Part shown: positions 7,125 through 13,232 of the stretch, piece after piece
Position numbering within the stretch: position 1 is the first letter of the stretch
Layout of the letters: the number at the start of each line of letters is the position of its first letter
Source: Gammaproteobacteria bacterium
GTDB lineage: Bacteria; Pseudomonadota; Gammaproteobacteria; SZUA-229
Direction: 5' to 3'
DNA: 16,074 bases
Assembly: GCA_011051475.1 (NCBI GenBank)
Contig: DRLE01000019.1
Coordinates: 1 to 16,074 of the forward strand
Notes under the pieces: model-generated
Databases searched by the model: none
Seen by the model: the letters and a program-made list of their open reading frames with translations, nothing else
Told to the model about the DNA's origin: nothing
Program-made: the position numbers and the translations under genes

Positions 7125-8633
7125 ATGAGAAGGTTTTCTCAATCCATTACCGTTTCTGTCATAGCTCTTGCACTCAGCGCCTGTGGTGGTGGCGGTAGCA
7201 GTACAGGTGGTGGCGGTGGTGGCAGCAGCATTTCCCTCACCGGCTCTATTGATAATACTGCCTACAATGTCCAGAGCAGCCCCAGTCTTGCGGATCGCCT
7301 GCTGAACCTGTTCGGTAGCAGCGCTTATGCGCTGGGTTCAGGCACCACGGTTGATCAGATCGTTGCCATTCCTTATAACCGGGCAAATGGTCAGGCAACG
7401 CTGGATGCAGCGGTTACCGGCGATCTTGACGCCGATGGCCGTTTCAGTCTGGGACTGGATGCTTCCCGTGACTACGTCCTTTTGCTGGTGAATAGCAAGG
7501 CGACCCAGCCGCAGGACAAGGTGGTGGCCTATATCACCATGGCGTCGTCCACAACGGGGGATTCTGTTGTTTCCTTGCCGGTGTCCCATGCAAATTCGTC
7601 GATTGACCTGGGTAATGTTTCTCCCAATGCCAGTTACAGCGACGAAGCCTCGGGTGAACAAAGCGCCGAGGATCTTGCGGTGGATTTCAGTGCAAGCCTG
7701 GAAAGCCTGCTGGCGCGAGCGAAATTCGACGACGCCTACAAGAACCTGGTAAACGAGTATCTCAATACCAGCAGAAGGACCTGGTGGCGGGCGCAGGTGC
7801 AGTTCGAATGGTATGGCGGTGGCGATCCGAGCATTTTTGCAAGCAGCGCACCCACGGATATTTCGGCTTACCGTTATGACGGTTATCGGGTGTATTTCGA
7901 CAACAACAGTACCGAGATGGATTTTTCCCGTTTGTGCGATAAAACCGATACGCTGGAAATAGCGCCGCCGTCTCCGGTTACGATTATCGACCAGTATAGT
8001 GGTAACACTACCATTGGCACCATCGATACCTCGACTCCGGCGGACAATGGCGCTGTTGCCGTTAATGGCGGAGACCCGAATTACTGCTATGATGCCGTGA
8101 ATTCCGAGATGGCTTTCAGCGCCAACAGTGGCAGTAGCGGTGTATTTTTTGGCGTGCCGGTCGGCATGCTGCTTCAGGATAATCCACCGGACGGCTGGTG
8201 GACGGTGCGCCTTAACAGCACTCAGAAGGCCGTGTTCGAACTGGGAGCGATGAAGCCGGTCGATACCAGCGGTAAACCCGAGGTGTTTTTGCCGCTACCG
8301 AGTTTTACGGTCGATGGCGCCGGAAAAATTACCGGTATTTCGGTTACCTGGATGGAATATAACGGCTCCACTTACCAGGCCGTGAATGTCAGCGAAGTGG
8401 ATGATCTGGTGGCCGATTCCTTTATCGAGATTGGCTACGATGGTGGTGGTAGCGGCACGGAAGTCACCGATCTTGTCTATAATGACGCCAGCAGCAATCT
8501 GCTTACCTCGGCGACACCCGTCATAGACTGGGATTTCAACGGCTCGGCCGGAAACCCGGTAAGCTGGATCAAGATGGGCTATACCATGGCGGGCGTCAAT
8601 TACGCGGTGGTGTGGGAGCCTGGCAGGTTGTAG
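7125..8633 (+). CDS. Hypothetical lipoprotein with glycine-rich linker
   Basis: A 502-aa secreted lipoprotein of unknown function. The N-terminus MRRFSQSITVSVIALALSAC is a lipoprotein signal with lipobox LSAC; Cys20 would be lipidated. The +2 residue is Gly, which predicts outer-membrane sorting. A flexible Gly/Ser linker (21-35) follows, then a largely beta-type, Asp/Ser/Gly-rich region. Part of it (about 85-125, TLDAAVTGDLDADGRFSLGL) resembles the beta-sandwich pattern of carboxypeptidase-regulatory-like repeats, but weakly. The middle has Trp-rich patches (RRTWWRAQVQFEWYGG and PDGWWTVRLN). Two Cys near the centre (CDK, about 271, and NYCYD, about 321) could form a disulfide. No enzyme motif is seen. 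The gene is a single-gene insertion between mutS and pncC, bordered by a direct repeat. Confidence 0.85.
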   Translation: MRRFSQSITVSVIALALSACGGGGSSTGGGGGGSSISLTGSIDNTAYNVQSSPSLADRLLNLFGSSAYALGSGTTVDQIVAIPYNRANGQATLDAAVTGDLDADGRFSLGLDASRDYVLLLVNSKATQPQDKVVAYITMASSTTGDSVVSLPVSHANSSIDLGNVSPNASYSDEASGEQSAEDLAVDFSASLESLLARAKFDDAYKNLVNEYLNTSRRTWWRAQVQFEWYGGGDPSIFASSAPTDISAYRYDGYRVYFDNNSTEMDFSRLCDKTDTLEIAPPSPVTIIDQYSGNTTIGTIDTSTPADNGAVAVNGGDPNYCYDAVNSEMAFSANSGSSGVFFGVPVGMLLQDNPPDGWWTVRLNSTQKAVFELGAMKPVDTSGKPEVFLPLPSFTVDGAGKITGISVTWMEYNGSTYQAVNVSEVDDLVADSFIEIGYDGGGSGTEVTDLVYNDASSNLLTSATPVIDWDFNGSAGNPVSWIKMGYTMAGVNYAVVWEPGRL

Positions 8634-8650
8634 TGCTCTTTACCCCGGCG

Positions 8651-8676
8651 CCAGGCCGGGGGCGAGTCCGGCCTGG
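8651..8676. terminator. Stable GC hairpin downstream of the lipoprotein gene
   Basis: A perfect 9-bp stem CCAGGCCGG/CCGGCCTGG (8651-8659, 8668-8676) has an 8-nt loop and lies 17 bp after the stop. No T-run follows, so it may protect the 3' end or act as a factor-dependent stop rather than a classical intrinsic terminator. Confidence 0.45.
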
Positions 8677-8705
8677 CTGTTGAAGAATGACAGGCTTTAA
8701 GCGCC

Positions 8706-8773
8706 CCGGTTTTGCCGGGAACGCTATCGCTTATCCCGGCCTGCTTTAATATTCGCCTTATTTGCGGACTCAC
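8706..8773. repeat. REP-like palindromic repeat, right copy flanking the lipoprotein gene
   Basis: It contains the palindrome GCCGGGA (8714-8720) ... TCCCGGC (8734-8740) and ends GCCTTATTTGCGGACTCAC. It is the direct-orientation partner of 6941-7009. It reaches to within about 20 bp of the pncC start codon, so it forms most of the pncC upstream region. Confidence 0.75.
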
Positions 8774-8791
8774 CAGGGTTTTTTAATCAAT

Positions 8792-9292
8792 ATGACCATA
8801 TCCGATCAGGAACTTGACCAGCTCGCCGAAAAACTCGGCAACTGCCTGCGCCAGCGCGAGATGACACTGGCCACCGCCGAATCCTGTACCGGCGGCTGGC
8901 TGGGCAAGGTGCTGACCGATGTGCCGGGCAGTTCGGACTGGTTTGCGGCCTCACTGGTCACTTACAGCAATGCCGCCAAGCAGGCCTTGCTGGGTGTTAA
9001 TGGCCATACGCTCGATGAGTTCGGGGCGGTCAGCGGCGATACCGTGCTGGAAATGACCGATGGCCTGTTCGATAAGCTCGATGTCGATGTGGCCCTGAGT
9101 ATCAGCGGCATTGCCGGGCCCGGTGGCGGCACCGAGGAAAAGCCGGTTGGTCTGGTCTGGATCAGCTGGGGCAGAAAGGGCAAGCCGGTATTCGCGCACT
9201 TCTATCATTTTGAAGGTGATCGTGAAGCGGTGCGTCGCCAGGCTGTTCAGCAGGCACTGCTGTCTTTACTGGATTTGCTGGGCTGTGCGTAA
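8792..9292 (+). CDS. pncC: Nicotinamide-nucleotide amidase PncC (CinA C-terminal domain family)
   Basis: PncC deamidates nicotinamide mononucleotide to nicotinate mononucleotide, returning NMN made by DNA ligase to NAD synthesis. The 166-aa protein is the stand-alone CinA C-terminal domain (E. coli PncC 165 aa). It shows TAESCTGG near residue 30, VTYSNAAK near 59, and the glycine-rich GIAGPGGGTEEKPVGLVW near 108-125, all family signatures. The ATG at 8792 is preferred; the frame is open upstream to a TTG at 8762, but that start lies in repeat DNA and gives a longer N-terminus than the family. The Shine-Dalgarno is poor (AGGG about 14 nt upstream). pncC before recA is a standard gammaproteobacterial order; here about 1.9 kb of other genes lies between them. 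The stop is only 14 bp from the converging FHA gene stop. Confidence 0.94.
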   Translation: MTISDQELDQLAEKLGNCLRQREMTLATAESCTGGWLGKVLTDVPGSSDWFAASLVTYSNAAKQALLGVNGHTLDEFGAVSGDTVLEMTDGLFDKLDVDVALSISGIAGPGGGTEEKPVGLVWISWGRKGKPVFAHFYHFEGDREAVRRQAVQQALLSLLDLLGCA

Positions 9293-9306
9293 AGCCCGCC
9301 GGGGCC

Positions 9307-9657
9307 TTATTCCTGGGGCAGATACTCCGTCTGCGTACTGACATTGGCATCGTCGTTGTAGACGCGATATTCGTAGTTACAGATCCTGATCAGGTCACCG
9401 TGCCGGATTTCCTTTTCCCTGATAGCAATACGGTTAACATAGGTGCCGTTGGTGCTGCCCAGGTCACGCAGGGTGATATCCAGCTGTTCCGGCAGGTATG
9501 CATTGGGGGTCAGGGTCAGTACGGCATGTTCGCCGCTGACATCGCCGTCATCGAGCTGCAGGTCATTGCCGTGATTACGGCCAATGCTGAACTCTCCCTC
9601 ACCCAGATCGATTTCATTGACGACGGTACCGTTGACGATATGTTTCAGCTTGATCAC
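9307..9657 (-). CDS. Small FHA-domain protein
   Basis: A 116-aa cytoplasmic protein that is essentially one forkhead-associated domain, a phosphothreonine-peptide binding module. Conserved residues are all present: GR at 26-27, SGEH with Ser41 and His44, and STNGT at 68-72 with Asn70. A short acidic tail follows. The start is GTG at 9657 with a good Shine-Dalgarno (GAGGAA, about 8 nt upstream). No Ser/Thr kinase or phosphatase is nearby, so the partner is unknown. It lies 87 bp downstream of the pseudo-receiver-like gene on the same strand and may be co-transcribed with it. The function is regulatory by family; the specific role is unknown. Confidence 0.88.
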   Translation of the reverse strand: MIKLKHIVNGTVVNEIDLGEGEFSIGRNHGNDLQLDDGDVSGEHAVLTLTPNAYLPEQLDITLRDLGSTNGTYVNRIAIREKEIRHGDLIRICNYEYRVYNDDANVSTQTEYLPQE

Positions 9658-9744
9658 GCTTGATTCCTCGTGTGTAAAAGCAGTTTTCTGTTTACTGAGG
9701 ATAGACGAAATTTCCGCCGGTGTTAGTGCCTGGCAGAAGACTGT

Positions 9745-10122
9745 TTAACTTTTTAGCAGCGCGTTACGCATTTGATCTTTTGTAACAGGAAGTTTAAGAA
9801 TATCATGTAAGGTAATGATTTCATTTAGCTTGTCTACATACTGAAACTCGCCTTTTTCCACCAGAACAATAACCCTGGTGTCGGCAGAATATTTCTGCAG
9901 GCTGTAGAGCATGACATCCAGGTTGCTGATGTTCACCCCGGCATAGTTGTTGCCATAGCCGTAAACAAACTCCGCCACAATAAAATCCGGCTGCTGTTTT
10001 TTCAGGCCGGCAATGGCCTTGCGCATGGAGGGCAGGCGGGTTTCCTGTATGCCCAGCTCGTGATAAAGCGCGGAGAAGTCCGGGTGGGTCGGTGATTCAA
10101 TAATCGAAAACAGGGTCTTCAT
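9745..10122 (-). CDS. Conserved-looking hypothetical protein with a response-regulator-like (pseudo-receiver) fold
   Basis: A 125-aa protein of unknown function. Alternating strands and helices suggest a CheY-like alpha/beta fold: a central strand PDFIVAEF (45-52), another strand TRVIVLVEK (82-90), and LKLPV (109-113) followed by a last helix. At the end of the central strand, where receivers carry the phosphorylated Asp, there is Glu51. The following segment GYGNNYAGVNISNLDV is unusually Gly/Asn-rich and looks conserved rather than random. The Thr/Ser after strand 4 is missing. The protein is therefore probably not phosphorylated in the usual way. I chose ATG 10122; an in-frame GTG at 10137 would add MRSFF encoded by a hairpin stem. 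Neither has a Shine-Dalgarno, and a terminator-like hairpin directly precedes the ATG. The FHA gene follows. The fold assignment is inference. Confidence 0.75.
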   Translation of the reverse strand: MKTLFSIIESPTHPDFSALYHELGIQETRLPSMRKAIAGLKKQQPDFIVAEFVYGYGNNYAGVNISNLDVMLYSLQKYSADTRVIVLVEKGEFQYVDKLNEIITLHDILKLPVTKDQMRNALLKS

Positions 10123-10162
10123 AAAAAAACTGCGCACTGTGGTTTGAAGCAGTACGCAGTTT
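10123..10162 (-). terminator. Intrinsic-terminator-like hairpin ending at the start codon of the pseudo-receiver gene
   Basis: On the minus strand ACTGCGTACTG and CAGTGCGCAGT (10150-10160 and 10129-10139) pair over 11 bp with one G-U, extended by AA/UU, around a 10-nt loop. The 3' arm runs into seven T (10129-10123), immediately followed by ATG at 10122. It could end the DsrC-like transcript, attenuate entry into the downstream genes, or both. Confidence 0.65.
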
Positions 10163-10219
10163 AACGTCTTCAGGAGTCGTTTTCAGCGGAGTAAGTTTGG
10201 GGGTATTAAAAGCTTTTTT

Positions 10220-10480
10220 TTCACCACAGAGAAATGCGTTTTACTTATAGAGACCCTGATTAATAGTGATTTTGTCATCCTGAGCGCAGCCGAAGGATCT
10301 TTCACCACTGTGCAATCAACAATTTACGGAGTATAAGATTTTCCGGTAACTGCTCCTGCGTTACTCTAATACCGCCCATCCATGGACATATCGACTCCAC
10401 TTCGTTCCGCTCAAAATGACATTTTAGAGAGTTCTTGTATTTTAATAACACTCTGTGTCCTCTGTGCTCTCTGTGGTGAA
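10220..10480. repeat. Nested palindromic composite element between the DsrC-like and pseudo-receiver genes
   Basis: The outer arms are a perfect 13-bp inverted repeat TTCACCACAGAGA (10220-10232) and its complement (10468-10480); the right side continues as the purine/pyrimidine-biased CTCTGTGTCCTCTGTGC. Inside is a divergent GTCAY-family palindrome, with left arm GTCATCCTGAGCGCAGCCGA (from 10274 to about 10300) and right arm 10389-10420 ending CTCAAAATGAC. The loop is about 88 bp. The architecture matches the element at 3995-4242 although the outer arms differ in sequence. It fills most of the 366-bp gap, which contains no gene. Confidence 0.75.
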
Positions 10481-10488
10481 TATCGTTT

Positions 10489-10830
10489 TTATGTATCCGG
10501 CGGCGGTAGCGGCAGCCCGGCCAGCTTGCATATCTCGTGTACAGGATCACAGGGGAACAGGCTGTAGATATGTTTTTCGTAATCCTTCCGGTCATGAAAG
10601 CGTTTGCTCTTGCAGCCCAGGTCACGTATCAGGCTATGCATGGTCGGGTTGGTCTGGTTTTCCGTGTAGTAGTCACGGAAATAATAGATCAGTTCCCAAT
10701 GGTCGTTGTACAGTCGCAGGCCATCCTTTCGTGCCTGTTCCATGGCAAAATCTTCATCCCATTGATTCAGGTGTTGCAGAAAGCCCTGAATATCCGTTTC
10801 GACATGTCTGCCGTTTACTTCAAGCATCAT
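10489..10830 (-). CDS. DsrC/TusE-family sulfur-relay protein lacking the terminal catalytic cysteine
   Basis: A 113-aa cytoplasmic protein of the DsrC/TusE family, small sulfur carriers in dissimilatory sulfur metabolism (DsrC) or tRNA 2-thiouridine synthesis (TusE). Family landmarks are VNGRHVETDIQGFL near the N-terminus, NDHWELIYYFRDYY (42-55), and LFPCDPVHEICKLAGLP (91-107). The usual C-terminus is CK.AGLPKPTGCV; here it aligns without gaps as CKLAGLPLPPPDT, so the upstream Cys (Cys101) is kept while the penultimate persulfide-carrying Cys is Asp112. Extra Cys are at 73 and 94. It cannot be a standard TusE or DsrC and may be a regulatory (RspA-like) or divergent paralogue. The start ATG 10830 has GAGGA 7 nt upstream; an ATG at 10827 is also possible. 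It is divergent from recA. Confidence 0.9.
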   Translation of the reverse strand: MMLEVNGRHVETDIQGFLQHLNQWDEDFAMEQARKDGLRLYNDHWELIYYFRDYYTENQTNPTMHSLIRDLGCKSKRFHDRKDYEKHIYSLFPCDPVHEICKLAGLPLPPPDT

Positions 10831-10981
10831 AGTTTTGTCCTCGTTTTTTTACATTTATGCCTCGCTACGGGCGTTGCTGGCCCGTCCTCCCTCTGCGAAT
10901 TCTGTCCATAAAGCATGTCCGGTTGGTTAAGCCGGCTACTCAAAAAAATCATACGCCCGCTTTATATAATAGGCAAGCAAT

Positions 10982-11001
10982 TATTTATCTATAGATAAAT
11001 A
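10982..11001. promoter_or_regulatory. Perfect 20-bp AT-rich palindrome, candidate operator
   Basis: TATTTATCTATAGATAAATA reads identically on both strands without a spacer. It lies 151 bp before the DsrC-like start and 214 bp before recA. This is the form expected of a dimeric repressor site, but the regulator is unknown. Confidence 0.5.
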
Positions 11002-11112
11002 TAATTAATGACAGTAAATTTTGTAGGGAAATGGAGTGCGACTGTTATCTCATCAATCCGTGAAAAAATATGTAATTTTCAGATGACAGGGCTATCTGAT
11101 CGCGGGTATCTG

Positions 11113-11121
11113 TGTGATAAT
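11113..11121 (+). promoter_or_regulatory. Possible extended -10 promoter element of recA
   Basis: TGTGATAAT fits an extended -10 (TGn followed by GATAAT), about 95 bp before the recA ATG. No good -35 hexamer is seen, which is tolerated with an extended -10. It is a weak call based on motif alone. Confidence 0.35.
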
Positions 11122-11215
11122 CTTTGGCTAATTTACAGCCCCTGTTTACGTCATTTCAGAGGGGGTTTAAGTACGAAACACTGTAACGAACACATACCTG
11201 CAAGAGGAGCTATTA

Positions 11216-12268
11216 ATGGACGACAATCGTAAGAAGGCACTGGCTGCCGCTTTATCTCAAATTGAACGTCAATTCGGCAAAGGATCTGTCATGCGCCTGG
11301 GTGATGAGGGCGCCATTCCCGATATAGAAGCGGTATCCACCGGTTCACTGAATCTCGATATCGCCCTTGGCATCGGCGGACTGCCACGTGGCCGCGTGGT
11401 TGAAATCTACGGCCCGGAATCTTCCGGTAAAACCACGCTGACCCTGCATGTCATTGCCGAAATGCAGAAAATCGGCGGCACTGCGGCCTTCGTTGACGCC
11501 GAGCACGCGCTGGATCCGCAGTACGCGGAAAAACTGGGCGTGAATATCGATGATCTGCTGGTATCACAGCCCGATACCGGCGAACAGGCGCTGGAAATTA
11601 CCGATATGCTGGTGCGCTCTGGCGCGGTCGATATCGTTGTGGTCGACTCGGTCGCCGCGCTGACCCCGAAAGCGGAAATCGAAGGCGATATGGGTGACTC
11701 GCACATGGGCCTGCAGGCGCGCCTGATGTCACAGGCGCTGCGCAAGCTGACCGGCAATATCAAGCGCTCCAATACCCTGGTGATCTTTATTAACCAGATT
11801 CGCATGAAGATCGGCGTTATGTTCGGCAGCCCGGAAACCACTACCGGTGGTAATGCGCTTAAATTCTATTCCTCCGTCCGCCTGGATATCCGTCGCATCG
11901 GCGCCATCAAGAAAGGTGATGAAGTCGTCGGTAATGAAACCAAGGTGAAAGTGGTGAAGAACAAGGTATCACCACCGTTCAAGCTGGCACATTTCGAGAT
12001 CCTCTACGGCGAAGGTATTTCCCATGAAGGTGAGCTGATCGACCTGGGCGTCGAGCACAAGCTGATAGAAAAAGCCGGCGCCTGGTACAGTTACAACGGC
12101 GAGAAAATCGGCCAGGGCAAGGAAAAGGTACGCATGTTCCTGAAGGAAAATCCGGATATCGCCGACACGATTGAACAGACGCTGCGAGATAAACTGCTGG
12201 CCAAACCGAAGGCTGCGGATGAAATGGCTGGCGAAGCGCTGGAAGAGGGTGTGCTGGAAGAAGCCTGA
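11216..12268 (+). CDS. recA: Recombinase RecA
   Basis: RecA forms filaments on single-stranded DNA, catalyses strand exchange, and triggers LexA self-cleavage. The 350-aa protein (E. coli 353) has the N-terminal polymerisation helix (KKALAAALSQIERQFGKGSVMRLGD), Walker A GPESSGKTT at 66-74, EHALDPQYA, Walker B-type IVVVDSVAALTP, the L1/L2 region MGDSHMGLQARLMSQALRKLT and NQIRMKIGVMFGSPETTTGGNALKFY, and an acidic C-terminus (DEMAGEALEEGVLEEA) that normally moderates DNA binding. ATG 11216 has AGGAG 8 nt upstream. A likely terminator follows the stop, then degenerate repeats, so recX is not tightly coupled. No recognisable SOS box precedes it. Confidence 0.98.
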   Translation: MDDNRKKALAAALSQIERQFGKGSVMRLGDEGAIPDIEAVSTGSLNLDIALGIGGLPRGRVVEIYGPESSGKTTLTLHVIAEMQKIGGTAAFVDAEHALDPQYAEKLGVNIDDLLVSQPDTGEQALEITDMLVRSGAVDIVVVDSVAALTPKAEIEGDMGDSHMGLQARLMSQALRKLTGNIKRSNTLVIFINQIRMKIGVMFGSPETTTGGNALKFYSSVRLDIRRIGAIKKGDEVVGNETKVKVVKNKVSPPFKLAHFEILYGEGISHEGELIDLGVEHKLIEKAGAWYSYNGEKIGQGKEKVRMFLKENPDIADTIEQTLRDKLLAKPKAADEMAGEALEEGVLEEA

Positions 12269-12286
12269 GGCGGATAAAGCCTGTAG

Positions 12287-12323
12287 GCCAGCATAAGGCA
12301 AAGCCGTTGCTGGTGCTTTTCTT
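12287..12323 (+). terminator. Candidate terminator downstream of recA
   Basis: CCAGCA (12288-12293) pairs with TGCTGG (12308-12313), with an inner GGC-AAA-GCC stem separated by a small internal loop. It is followed by TGCTTTTCTT. It sits 19 bp after the recA stop. The interrupted stem and imperfect T-run make this a moderate call. Confidence 0.45.
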
Positions 12324-12393
12324 CCCATGTGCCGGCATGTCGCAGGTTCTGAGCCCCGGGGATCTTCGGTTATGCACAGAATACCAGGTAGCC

Positions 12394-12685
12394 GTCACCC
12401 TGAGCGCAGTGAAGTCGATCGGGTCTTGAGCCTGCAGCAATTTCGGTGGCACAAGATTCTTCGGCTTCGCTCAGAATGACATAAGCTCTGTCACCCTGAG
12501 CGAAGCGCAGCGTAGTCGATATGTACAGGACGTACGGTATTAGGGCAATGCAGGGAGCAATTGCCGAACGGGTCTTGAAGCCTGTAACGGGCGCTGAGGC
12601 ATAAGATTCTTCGCTATTGCTCTGAATGACAGAAATATTGTTTCCCTGAGCACAATATAGCGTAGTTAAAAGGGGCTTGAGGTTC
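12394..12685. repeat. Three degenerate GTCAY-family palindromic units in the recA-recX gap
   Basis: Unit A (12394-12480) is complete, with left half GTCACCCTGAGCGCAGTGAA and right half CTTCGGCTTCGCTCAGAATGAC. Unit B (12490-12630) starts 96 bp later and carries an insertion of about 44 bp between GTAGTCGAT and GCCGAACGGGTC. A third, strongly decayed left half runs from about 12640 to 12685. The order and orientation match the 100-bp array before alaS, so this looks like an older, decayed version of it. Together with the terminators it accounts for the 527-bp gap. Confidence 0.8.
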
Positions 12686-12735
12686 GGGTGTGGCGTCGGG
12701 CCAGGGCAGGTCTGCTGCATCCAGAATAACAACGG

Positions 12736-12760
12736 AACTCCCGCATTGCGGGAGTTTTTA
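12736..12760 (+). terminator. Intrinsic terminator immediately upstream of recX
   Basis: AACTCCCGC (12736-12744) and GCGGGAGTT (12748-12756) pair perfectly over 9 bp around an ATT loop, followed by a T-run to 12759. It ends 36 bp before the recX start, so transcripts from recA would be stopped or attenuated before recX. Confidence 0.82.
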
Positions 12761-12795
12761 TTTCAGCGTTGCAGCCAGATAAACGGAGCATCGTA

Positions 12796-13221
12796 TTGAG
12801 CGCAAAATCCGTCGCCGTAAGACTGCTTTCGCGTCGCGAGCACTCGGCATTTGAAATCCGTGATAAATTACGCAAGCGTGAATTCGACGAGGCAGATATT
12901 GAGCAGGCCATTGCCGAGCTCAAGCAGGGCGGCTGGCTGTCGGACGAGCGATTTGCCGAGGCCTATATCCGCATGCGGCAGAACAAGGGCTTCGGTCCGG
13001 TGCGCATTGCCATGGAACTGAACGAGCGCGGTGTTGATGAAACGCTTGTCTCGCAGTACCTGCATGCCGATGATGAAATCTGGCAGCAGATTCTTGAGCA
13101 GCAGTATACAAAGAAATACGGGAACAGGCCGGTTGAAGATTACAGTGACAAGGCCAGGCGAATCCGGTTTTTACAGTATCGCGGGTTTAGTCTGGATCAG
13201 GTTTATTCGATTGTGAAGTAG
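12796..13221 (+). CDS. recX: Regulatory protein RecX
   Basis: RecX binds the RecA filament and limits its extension and ATPase. The 141-aa product has the three-helix repeat pattern of the family, starting SAKSVAVRLLSRREHSAFEIRDKLRKREF, then IEQAIAELKQGGWLSDERFAEAYIRMRQNKGFGPVRIAMELNERGV, and a C-terminal KARRIRFLQYRGFSLDQVYSIVK. The chosen start is TTG 12796, which has GGAG 7 nt upstream. A TTG at 12769 in the same frame would add nine residues that overlap the region just after the terminator and lack a binding site. RecX normally follows recA directly; here a terminator and repeats lie between, suggesting separate or reduced expression. Confidence 0.93.
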   Translation: MSAKSVAVRLLSRREHSAFEIRDKLRKREFDEADIEQAIAELKQGGWLSDERFAEAYIRMRQNKGFGPVRIAMELNERGVDETLVSQYLHADDEIWQQILEQQYTKKYGNRPVEDYSDKARRIRFLQYRGFSLDQVYSIVK

Positions 13222-13232
13222 AGGTTCTCATA

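Larger units (their letters stand above)
10831..11215. other. Divergent control region between the DsrC-like gene and recA
   Basis: There is no credible gene in these 385 bp; the small frame at 11008-11232 overlaps recA and looks like chance. Present are a hairpin ACGGGC-N7-GCCCGT (10867-10885), a 20-bp palindrome (10982-11001), and a possible extended -10 for recA (11113-11121). No canonical LexA box (CTGT-N8-ACAG) was found by eye. Confidence 0.5.

Noticed and set aside
9291..9309. Bidirectional terminator between pncC and the FHA gene
   Set aside because: GCCC-GCC-GGGGC can form only a 4-bp stem and lacks a T-run on either side.
10489..10520. Frameshift hiding a normal PTGCV end of the DsrC-like protein
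   Set aside because: Reading the last codons in the other two frames does not yield a Gly-Cys-Val ending, and the in-frame tail has exactly the family length, so a substitution is more likely than a frameshift.
10302..10625. 107-codon minus-strand frame across the composite repeat
   Set aside because: It mixes an out-of-frame part of the DsrC-like gene with translated repeat DNA, so it is not a gene.
11000..11215. LexA (SOS) box before recA
   Set aside because: CTGT sequences occur (for example near 11042 and 11110) but none is followed by ACAG after eight bases. I could not support an SOS operator by eye.
11008..11232. 74-aa plus-strand open frame before recA
   Set aside because: It overlaps the recA start, lacks a binding site, and its composition looks like translated promoter DNA.
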